From: JAGHBT01 sp035311885
GTDB lineage: Bacteria > Krumholzibacteriota > Krumholzibacteriia > Krumholzibacteriales > WJIX01
Direction of reading: 5' to 3'
NCBI GenBank assembly: GCA_964554125.1
Contig: CAZKNG010000109.1
Location: 1-6,298 of the forward strand
Length of the DNA stretch: 6,298 bases
Of this stretch, positions 1 through 5,202 are shown one piece after another (position 1 is the stretch's first letter; the number at the start of each line of letters is the position of its first letter). The position numbers and the translations under genes were made by a program. The notes below the pieces were generated by a model, which was given only the letters and a program-made list of their open reading frames with translations, searched no databases and was not told where the DNA came from.

Positions 1-149
1 ATGCACTTCAGTATGGTGGTCTTGCCTGATCCATTGGGGCCGACGATGGCCAGTATCTCCGAAGGCTCTATTCGAAGGTTGACCCCTCGGATAACCGGCT
101 CCTTGTGATAGGCGAAAATTATTTCTTTAGCTGAAACCCTCATTTTCAT
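1..149 (-). CDS. ABC transporter ATP-binding protein, N-terminal part (FecE/BtuD type), cut by window edge
   Basis: This is the nucleotide-binding subunit of the importer encoded upstream; it would hydrolyse ATP on the cytoplasmic face of the permease. About 49 residues are visible. They show the A-loop aromatic region (IIFAY, near residues 10-14) and a complete Walker A motif GPNGSGKTT at about residues 37-45, followed by ILKC. The Q-loop, signature motif and Walker B lie beyond the window. I chose the ATG at 147-149 because it puts Walker A at residue 37, as is usual in this family, and because AGGA lies 4 nt upstream. An in-frame ATG at 204-206 would add 19 residues and leave only 11 nt after the permease stop, but it has only a weak ribosome binding site. 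An ATG at 141-143 is also possible. The family call is secure; the start is not. Confidence 0.9.
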   Translation of the reverse strand, partial: MKMRVSAKEIIFAYHKEPVIRGVNLRIEPSEILAIVGPNGSGKTTILKC

Positions 150-217
150 CACATCCTGTTGACCTGAAGTTAGATGAGCCAATTTCCCATCATTCAGCAA
201 TTCCATATTTACACATC

Positions 218-1312
218 TCAGCTGTTAATATGCGAGCGGATCCTTATCCTGTAACGTCCCCTTCCTCGGAACAGAAGAAGGTACAGCAGAAGCGGGCCTC
301 CCAGCAACGCGGTTACGGCGCCCACCGGAAGGAGGACGGGTGCGAATAAGGATCTGGCAACGATATCGGCCGCAATCATCAAACAGGCTCCGAGCAGGGC
401 CGAGGCCGGTATCAGGAATTTATGGTCCGAACCGATGAACAGCCGTGATATGTGCGGCGCCAGAAGACCAACAAACCCTATGGCTCCGGTAAACGATATG
501 ACAGCAGAAGTGGCGAGACAGGCCGAGATGATGATCGCTTTCTTGACCGCCTCCACGTTGACTCCCATCCCCCTGGCGTCGTCGTCCCCCATCCCGATGA
601 TGTTGACGTCCCTGGCCAGGAACATATTTATCAGAAAGATCACTACCATTGCGGAGCTGACATACGGCACCTGATACATCGCCGACCTTGTCAAATCACC
701 GACAAGCCAGAATACTGAGGCCCTCAATGCGTCGTCCCGGGCAAAGAACTGCAGGATCGTGTTTGACGCCGCGAAAATATAGGCCATGGCCACTCCGCTT
801 AGTATTACCGTTTCCGGGGCTATCCCCATACGTCTGGAGGCCATAAGGATCAGAAAAGCGGGAATGAGCGAGAATAGAAAAGCGTTTCCTATTACTCCAT
901 ATGTTCCATTCAGCAGGCCTATCCCGAAAATGAACCAGACGGAAGCTCCGAAACCGGCACCGGCGGAGACTCCGAGTGTGTAGGGAGTGGCAAGAGGGTT
1001 TTTCAGTATGGCCTGAGTCGAGCATCCGGCCATACCCAGCGTTGCCCCGGCGAGAACAGCTATGAGAATCCTGGGCATCCTGAGCCGCCAGACCACGGTG
1101 CAGACCCTTCTTGCAACCTCGAATAGATCCGGGAAAAAGCGGTTCATTACCCCATGGAAAACCTCGGCCATGCTGATATCCGCGGAACCGACGGTGAGGG
1201 AATAAGCGAACAGCACCGCCATAAGGATAGCGCTGAAGACAAGAAATAACATCCGTTTGGAGGCCATGGACAGTATCTTCCGCTTCTCCTTCTCGAGCTG
1301 TGTCAAATTCAT
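218..1312 (-). CDS. FecCD/BtuC-family ABC importer permease
   Basis: This is the membrane subunit of an iron-chelate, haem or cobalamin type importer, 364 residues with the usual many hydrophobic helices. The N-terminal cytoplasmic stretch (1-20) is followed by the first helix at about 22-40. The family hallmark runs from about 78 to 123: RMPRILIAVLAGATLGMAG, then STQ and NPLATPYTLGVSAGAGFGA. The ATPase-coupling region is at about 242-309, with GDDDARGMGV and FTGAIGFVGLLAPHISRLF. The last helix is LPVGAVTALLGGPLL at about 328-342. The C-terminus is an unusually arginine-rich tail (about 349-359). The frame is open to a GTG at 1322-1324, but the bases GGAGGAG just after that GTG are the Shine-Dalgarno for the ATG at 1310-1312, so I start there. 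That ATG overlaps the stop of the preceding small gene as ATGA, indicating translational coupling. Substrate is not determinable from the sequence. Confidence 0.95.
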   Translation of the reverse strand: MNLTQLEKEKRKILSMASKRMLFLVFSAILMAVLFAYSLTVGSADISMAEVFHGVMNRFFPDLFEVARRVCTVVWRLRMPRILIAVLAGATLGMAGCSTQAILKNPLATPYTLGVSAGAGFGASVWFIFGIGLLNGTYGVIGNAFLFSLIPAFLILMASRRMGIAPETVILSGVAMAYIFAASNTILQFFARDDALRASVFWLVGDLTRSAMYQVPYVSSAMVVIFLINMFLARDVNIIGMGDDDARGMGVNVEAVKKAIIISACLATSAVISFTGAIGFVGLLAPHISRLFIGSDHKFLIPASALLGACLMIAADIVARSLFAPVLLPVGAVTALLGGPLLLYLLLFRGRGRYRIRIRSHINS

Positions 1313-1536
1313 TGGCTCCTCCACCGAATCAAAGCTGTTTTACACGCCTGCCGCGGAGCGCATTGCTGTAAAAGGGAAGTTCTTATCTGGTCCACCATCA
1401 TAATAACGCGGCCTTCTTCCTGTCTTGTTCCAGAATGCACTTTCCATTTTCCGTTGTGAGACGGCCGCGCGGGGATCTTCGCGATACTGGGGATCTTTTC
1501 TTCAGGAGCGCTTTGATATTCAGCGTACTTTCTCAC
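1309..1536 (-). CDS. Small protein of unknown function inside the ABC importer operon
   Basis: A 75-residue frame begins with GTG at 1534-1536. It is preceded by a strong GGAGAGGA Shine-Dalgarno, very like the one before the binding-protein gene, and starts 21 nt after that gene's stop. Its TGA (1309-1311) overlaps the permease ATG (1310-1312) as ATGA. This layout is hard to explain unless the frame is translated. The product is hydrophilic and basic, with no signal peptide or membrane segment, so it is probably cytoplasmic. It has a proline/lysine-rich first half (EEKIPSIAKIPARPSHNGKW, about residues 12-31), a short apolar stretch VIMMV (about 44-48), and two cysteines in QQCAPRQACK (about 57-66). 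I recognise no family. It could be a regulator or accessory factor of the transporter, or a leader frame that only couples translation of the permease to the gene before it. Confidence 0.6.
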   Translation of the reverse strand: MRKYAEYQSAPEEKIPSIAKIPARPSHNGKWKVHSGTRQEEGRVIMMVDQIRTSLLQQCAPRQACKTALIRWRSQ

Positions 1537-1557
1537 AGTCCTCTCCTCATGTTCTGC

Positions 1558-2934
1558 TTATTCTAAAGCTGGAGCAATAAAGACTCCCCTATATCCTAAA
1601 TCATAATCCAGGCCCATCCAACGGCTGATGAACTCCTGATGCACGGCACGGGGATCAAGGTCTGGGAACAGGTCGGTATGGATTATCCCGGCCAGATAAA
1701 CGGCGCCCAGTATGCCCCCCATTGCGTTGTTCCTGAAGTCCCCGGCAATGATGTAGATGCCGCCGCTGTCCACTGCGGACAAATCGGCCAGAAGAGGCCT
1801 TTTTTTCATATCAGCCAAGGCCCGGTTAAAAGGGCCGGGATCATTGCAGTCATACCCGTGATTCGGCTTTCTGGTCAGACCGTTGTAAGCGGCGCGGACG
1901 CTGTGGACGAAGATGAATCTGGGGTCGCGCTCGATGATCCATTCCAGGTCCGCGATGATGCCGTAAGTGTTACCCTCTCCGATCCAGTTATCGAGGTCTT
2001 CGGCTATGGGTTTCCCGCCGGCGAGTATGCAGGCCTGGCTCAGAGGATCTATACGGGTGTAAACAGCCGCACTGAAATCCTTCGAATCTGCGAAGTAGCG
2101 GTTATAAGATGTCATCAGTACAGACGGCCTGGCCTCTTCAGGCAGAGAGGAGGTAACGGAGCCGATCCGGCCTACGATGCCCAGTAACCACTCCATGTAA
2201 TCGTACGCCCTGCCGGAGGCTCCGAGTATGTATCCGGCCTTAAGGACACCCTGCAGAAATCTCGAGCTTCGGGGCTCTATGACATTGGACCGGTAGAGAC
2301 CAAGGAAGACTACGTCAGTGCCGGGCAGTTTCTCCTGCTTGAGCTCATTATCATAGGGTGAGAACGTGAACAGGATATCCAGTTCCATCCCTGTAATGGT
2401 CTCGAAATCGGGGTTCTGGTGCATCTGCCCCATGTTGAGCAGTTCCCGGCCGGGGAAATAAACATCTTTCATTATATAAACGGCGGCATCGGCAGCCATA
2501 ACCCTGTCAGAAACGCCGAGCACGTTCATGAGCTCCGCGTTGCTGAGATATTCCACGCCGATTCTCCTGACGGGCAGATTCACTTTCACCGGATTACCGT
2601 TTCCGTCAACGATCCAGACGGCATTGGCGGTACCCGCAATGATCCGGTTCACCTGCTCAACATCACCTGCGTCTAAGGCTCCGTCCCGGTTTGCGTCGGC
2701 GAATACGGTCTCCTCTTCCTCTCCAACGATGATCCTTTTCAGGAAAGCGACATCATCATGGTCTATGTACCAATCGCCATTGGCGTTGCCGAAAATCTCA
2801 AGGGTATAGTCTCCAACCCGATACCTATCCCTATCCTTCGTATCATCATTGTCGATAAGTTCTTCGATCAGAATAGCCATAACGAACACCAACGAGATCG
2901 CCGCAACAGTCCCGGTAATCTTCTTTCTCGCCAT
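1558..2934 (-). CDS. Membrane-anchored dockerin / periplasmic substrate-binding protein (TroA/FepB-BtuF type)
   Basis: This is the extracytoplasmic solute receptor for the importer, 458 residues. A basic start (RKK) and one hydrophobic segment (about 9-24) look like an uncleaved signal anchor; there is no lipobox cysteine. A charged linker rich in D, K and R follows. Two dockerin-type calcium loops come next: N50-x-N52-x-D54, D58, D61 and D80-x-N82-x-D84, D88, D91, each followed by a helix ending LKRIIVG or VNRIIAG. The helical-backbone binding domain fills about 105-458. It opens with IVDGNGNPVKVNLPVRRIGV, equivalent to the usual binding-protein start, and includes an ILAGGKPIAEDL segment at about 303-314. 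The start ATG has AGGAGAGG about 8 nt upstream. Dockerin-fused receptors of this kind are known to me mostly from methanogens and some anaerobic bacteria. The ligand is unknown; iron chelate, haem or corrinoid are the family options. I see no cobalamin riboswitch upstream. Confidence 0.93.
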   Translation of the reverse strand: MARKKITGTVAAISLVFVMAILIEELIDNDDTKDRDRYRVGDYTLEIFGNANGDWYIDHDDVAFLKRIIVGEEEETVFADANRDGALDAGDVEQVNRIIAGTANAVWIVDGNGNPVKVNLPVRRIGVEYLSNAELMNVLGVSDRVMAADAAVYIMKDVYFPGRELLNMGQMHQNPDFETITGMELDILFTFSPYDNELKQEKLPGTDVVFLGLYRSNVIEPRSSRFLQGVLKAGYILGASGRAYDYMEWLLGIVGRIGSVTSSLPEEARPSVLMTSYNRYFADSKDFSAAVYTRIDPLSQACILAGGKPIAEDLDNWIGEGNTYGIIADLEWIIERDPRFIFVHSVRAAYNGLTRKPNHGYDCNDPGPFNRALADMKKRPLLADLSAVDSGGIYIIAGDFRNNAMGGILGAVYLAGIIHTDLFPDLDPRAVHQEFISRWMGLDYDLGYRGVFIAPALE

Positions 2935-2942
2935 GACGATAT

Positions 2943-2950
2943 CCTCTCCT
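2943..2950 (-). promoter_or_regulatory. Ribosome binding site of the substrate-binding protein gene
   Basis: The minus strand reads AGGAGAGG, followed by ATATCGTC and then the ATG at 2932-2934. It fixes the start at 2934. A near copy (GGAGAGGA) precedes the GTG of the small gene at 1536. Confidence 0.75.
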
Positions 2951-2992
2951 CTTCAGCATGTCGGCAGCATCTATATATTTCGTGTTACCGAT

Positions 2993-3021
2993 ATAATAAT
3001 TGATTTCAAGTATTAAGTGAA
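2993..3021 (-). promoter_or_regulatory. Candidate sigma-70 type promoter of the ABC importer operon
   Basis: On the minus strand a TTCACT (-35-like, 3016-3021) is separated by exactly 17 nt from TATTAT (-10-like, 2993-2998), about 58 bp before the binding-protein start. The region is very AT-rich, so chance matches are likely. A second AT box, AAATATATAG, lies nearer the gene at about 2970-2980 and would suit an archaeal TATA element if the host were an archaeon. Confidence 0.4.
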
Positions 3022-3136
3022 ATTTAAAAAAGGTTAAAAATAAAAGGGTCGGCTGCTATGTATAGAACAAACCCCTCGCAATATCTGGAATGTTACCAAA
3101 TTATACAAAACAGCCTCAATAATTATATCAATTACG

Positions 3137-3238
3137 TTATACCTCTTTTTTATGAACAATTTAACAATATTCACTATTAATTTATCATCTTCAATCGAAT
3201 ATATTATTCTATAATTCCCCTGTCGTAGCGGCGGGATG
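3137..3238 (-). pseudogene. Truncated, frameshifted RelE/ParE-family toxin relic
   Basis: The minus strand encodes the C-terminal core typical of RelE/ParE toxins: PPLRQGNYRIIYSIEDDKL, then IVNIVK. In intact members this is followed by a phrase like IGHRKEVY. Here the frame instead drifts into LFIKKRYN. Shifting by one base at the AAATTG after IVNIVK restores IVHKKEV and then a TAA at 3137-3139, right where the family usually ends. The N-terminal half of the toxin is absent: upstream sequence runs straight into the terminator hairpin at 3250-3283. No antitoxin gene is recognisable beside it. The uninterrupted reading frame that spans the site (3034-3264) is therefore not the native product. 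The call rests on recognised motif similarity; the one-base shift could also be a sequencing error, but the missing N-terminus would remain. Confidence 0.65.
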
Positions 3239-3249
3239 ATTTGATAACT

Positions 3250-3284
3250 AAAGAGGGAGCACAATAGATAGTGCTCCCTCTTTT
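3250..3284 (-). terminator. Stem-loop intrinsic terminator after the secreted-protein gene
   Basis: A perfect 13-bp inverted repeat (AAAGAGGGAGCAC and its complement) encloses an 8-nt loop at 3263-3270. It lies about 60 bp beyond the stop at 3345. The minus-strand arm ends CTCTTTAGTT, a short U-run; the plus-strand side ends CTCTTTTGCTT, so it could work in both directions. It separates the secreted-protein unit from the ABC operon. Confidence 0.8.
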
Positions 3285-3344
3285 GCTTCTGTTATTTTGA
3301 AGGCGGATGCTTATCAGCTAAAAAGAACCGCTCATCCTGCTCTT

Positions 3345-4166
3345 CTACTTGTAAATACTCTTAACCGCGCCCCATGATGTTTTTTCTTCATTATAACCGG
3401 AGCCCAGCATCTGTTCCTCTTCTTCAATCTCAATCCCTTCACCGCAGGGACTGGACTCGTTGAACATTTCAAGAGGTTCCTTCAGCTCATCAATCATTTT
3501 CATCGTTTTCTTATCTATATTCGTCCCAAGCGGATAAAGCATAAAGAAATCATCGGCCATTGCTACGGCATCGTCAATACCGTCACAGGTGGCGCCGTTT
3601 ATAATGTTCAGTTTTGCGGCCACAAGGTGATGGAAAAGTTTAATATGCCTGTTGTTCTTTGGTTTCCAGGAGAAAATATCAAGGAGATCGTCTTTGCTGT
3701 ATGTCGCTCCGCCCATCTTGAGTGCATCTACTGGCCACGCGTCAGCATGGTTCTTCCAGTAACCGGGTGTCCCTGTGCACACGTCCGGCGGCGGACATTC
3801 GCAAATAAACGAAACAGAAGCAGTATCTCCGATAATATAACCCGGTGTGTGTACTAACCCGAATTCTCCTTCCACTGTGTATTCACCGCATAGTTCCGAG
3901 CTCCACATCTCCGCGTAACTGAAAGTCAGGTCGGGAGCGTAAATAAATTCGTCCCCGCTGTAGCTCTCTATTAGAGTTTCCCCCTGGTACAATTCCACGG
4001 TATATATAACTTCCATGGAATCACGCCCGGTAATAGCATCTCCTGTGGCAGACCAGCCCTCGCAGTCAGCGTTTAAGACGAGATTCTCAAGATAAGTCGC
4101 AGAGACAGAGCCCGCGAGAGAAGCCGACAACAATAGAACTAGAAACACGAGTACTGCTTTTTTCAT
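3345..4166 (-). CDS. Secreted protein with CTGTPGYWKNH motif, function unknown
   Basis: The product has 273 residues. A clear Sec signal peptide (KK, then a leucine/valine-rich core, then AGSVSA) is probably cut after about residue 23. Residues about 25-121 look like a beta-rich domain (NADCEGWSATG near 32-42, SSELCGEYTVEGEF near 89-102). A short C-x-C-PPP-x-x-C linker follows (122-130), then the CTGTPGYWKNH motif at 130-140, AWP at 143-145 and the helix-forming HIKLFHHLVAAKLN at about 174-187. The tail (about 241-273) is acidic, with EIEEEEQ. Seven cysteines remain after signal cleavage, suiting an exported, disulfide-bonded protein. I know this motif from many bacterial secreted proteins with no assigned activity. 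There are no catalytic residues I can name, no sorting signal and no membrane anchor. AAGGAGAT lies 4 nt before the ATG, and promoter and terminator flank it, so it is probably monocistronic. Confidence 0.9.
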   Translation of the reverse strand: MKKAVLVFLVLLLSASLAGSVSATYLENLVLNADCEGWSATGDAITGRDSMEVIYTVELYQGETLIESYSGDEFIYAPDLTFSYAEMWSSELCGEYTVEGEFGLVHTPGYIIGDTASVSFICECPPPDVCTGTPGYWKNHADAWPVDALKMGGATYSKDDLLDIFSWKPKNNRHIKLFHHLVAAKLNIINGATCDGIDDAVAMADDFFMLYPLGTNIDKKTMKMIDELKEPLEMFNESSPCGEGIEIEEEEQMLGSGYNEEKTSWGAVKSIYK

Positions 4167-4170
4167 CTTT

Positions 4171-4178
4171 ATCTCCTT
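4171..4178 (-). promoter_or_regulatory. Strong Shine-Dalgarno of the secreted-protein gene
   Basis: The minus strand reads AAGGAGAT, then AAAG, then the ATG at 4164-4166. This near-perfect match to the anti-Shine-Dalgarno supports the chosen start and a well-translated product. Confidence 0.85.
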
Positions 4179-4223
4179 TTAAGAAAAATCCCAATCGCAG
4201 AACCGTTCTGATTTACATGAATA

Positions 4224-4253
4224 ATTATACCATATCCCAGGTAAAATTCTCAA
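4224..4253 (-). promoter_or_regulatory. Sigma-70 type promoter of the secreted-protein gene
   Basis: The minus strand has TTGAGA (4248-4253), an 18-nt spacer ending ATATGG, and a consensus TATAAT (4224-4229). Transcription would start near 4217, giving a leader of about 50 nt. No operator or riboswitch is evident in that leader. Confidence 0.75.
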
Positions 4254-4540
4254 CCCTAAAATTGCTTATAGCGCGGGAATAGGAAGAAAGATCATGACCC
4301 CCTTCCTGCGCAAAGGAAGCTCCTTTGTTTTGGGAATGGTGCGTGGGCGGTCGCAATACTTTCACAAATTGCCGTCTATTTCAGAGAAACACTTTCTGCA
4401 GCAGCCTGCTGGTCCTCTTGAACTATTCAGAAGCTGAGCATAGCCTTGCTTAGAGGCGATGCGATAATGCTGTTGCTAGCTCAGACTGTATCTAAATCCT
4501 TACAAAAAATCGGCCACTTAACAGTAATTCTGTCAACAAT
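4254..4540. other. Intergenic region with several short inverted repeats, no recognised gene
   Basis: No recognised gene lies here. Short inverted repeats follow one another: AGGAAG/CTTCCT (4281-4286 with 4302-4307, around a central TCATGA), CAAAGGA/TCCTTTG (4311-4327, 3-nt loop, followed by TTTT on the plus strand), CAGCAG/CTGCTG (4399-4411), and CTGAGC/GCTCAG (4434-4439 with 4479-4484, plus an inner AGC/GCT). A plus-strand frame of 47 codons (4294-4437) begins at an ATG with AGGA 9 nt before it; its product (MTPFLRKGSSFVLG at the start) matches nothing I know. The region may be the decayed end of a mobile element or simply spacer. I cannot tell which. Confidence 0.5.
4504..4536 (-). terminator. 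Possible weak terminator after the DUF6064-type gene
   Basis: On the minus strand TTGACAG and CTGTTAA form a 7-bp stem with one G-U pair and a 5-nt loop, 4 nt after the stop codon at 4541. A run of six T follows, but only after a gap of about 8 nt, so its function is doubtful. Confidence 0.3.
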
Positions 4541-5143
4541 TCATCTTTCCATCTTAACTATTGTAATCAGTAATATAGAATCAGCGAATAACAGGAATAT
4601 ATCAAGTGTTACCCCCAAACGAAAAACTCCAAAGATCCCATAGAATATCCCGATAATCAATAAAGAAACAGACCACTTTCGAGATCGAAAACCATTAAAT
4701 ATTATCGATAAACCAATAACCAGAGAAAGTGTCGGGCATGGTATTAAACATGTTGGAGCTGAATACAAATAGCTGAAGAACGCTCCGTTTTCAAGAAAGT
4801 GAGGATAGATTAATCCGAAAATAACTATAACTGAACCTGTAATAACTGACCACAATGGACCGGAAGAGATAGTCTCCTTTGAATTAAGAATTCCAAAAAA
4901 TAGAAGTAAAAGGGCAAATATAAGAAAAACTGTTCCGTTAAATGGGTTCTCAGTCAACCAGGCGAAAATACTAACAGAAAATAGTGGTAAACTCAGTAAA
5001 GATGAAAACAGCCGATTAGTGGGTTTGAACTTAATCAATGACACAAAGAAAATAACAATGATTAAATGCCATACAATAGCGTAAAAACTGTATGCCTGTG
5101 ATATATATGAGAGACTTTCCAGTATTTCACCTGCTGACGGCAT
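4541..5143 (-). CDS. DUF6064-type multipass membrane protein
   Basis: The product is 200 residues and almost wholly hydrophobic, with about seven membrane helices (roughly 22-37, 44-62, 71-85, 97-114, 136-150, 157-172, 178-196). The motif pair IYPH at 112-115 and PCPTLSLVIGL at 135-145 resembles the conserved YP and PCPTT segments I recall from DUF6064 proteins, whose function is not known. Two cysteines (132 and 136, CLIPC) and H115 sit near predicted helix ends and could bind metal, which is only inference. The start is supported by AAAGGAGGTT directly before TAT-ATG. It begins 59 bp after the stop of the metal ATPase on the same strand, with no terminator between, so co-transcription is likely and a metal-related role is plausible. 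Confidence 0.75.
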   Translation of the reverse strand: MPSAGEILESLSYISQAYSFYAIVWHLIIVIFFVSLIKFKPTNRLFSSLLSLPLFSVSIFAWLTENPFNGTVFLIFALLLLFFGILNSKETISSGPLWSVITGSVIVIFGLIYPHFLENGAFFSYLYSAPTCLIPCPTLSLVIGLSIIFNGFRSRKWSVSLLIIGIFYGIFGVFRLGVTLDIFLLFADSILLITIVKMER

Positions 5144-5147
5144 ATAA

Positions 5148-5155
5148 CCTCCTTT
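5148..5155 (-). promoter_or_regulatory. Strong Shine-Dalgarno of the DUF6064-type gene
   Basis: The minus strand reads AAAGGAGG, then TTAT, then the ATG at 5141-5143. It decides the start, and shows that this gene is translated independently of the ATPase upstream. Confidence 0.8.
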
Positions 5156-5202
5156 GATCTTTGAATTTTTCCTGTAGAATCATATTCAAAATTTACTGAT
5201 TT

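Noticed and set aside
1313..1324. Permease start at the GTG 1322-1324
   Set aside because: The bases just after this GTG form the GGAGGAG ribosome binding site for the ATG at 1310-1312, which also overlaps the preceding stop as ATGA.
1639..2187. A 182-codon plus-strand open frame opposite the receptor gene
   Set aside because: It lies wholly antisense to a gene with clear domain structure, its product matches nothing known to me, and its composition is what antisense of GC-rich coding DNA gives.
2935..3130. Cobalamin riboswitch or Fur box upstream of the importer operon
   Set aside because: I looked for a B12-box-like core and for a GATAATGATTATC-like palindrome on the minus strand and found neither, so the substrate cannot be assigned from regulation.
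3034..3264. A 76-codon minus-strand open frame as an intact gene
   Set aside because: Its first residues come from the terminator stem region and its C-terminal half leaves the RelE/ParE pattern after a one-base shift, so only 3137-3238 is read as a gene relic.
4434..4484. Possible tRNA-like or small RNA fold
   Set aside because: The outer 6-bp and inner 3-bp pairings lack a T-loop, anticodon arm or other tRNA hallmarks; it is recorded only as an inverted repeat.
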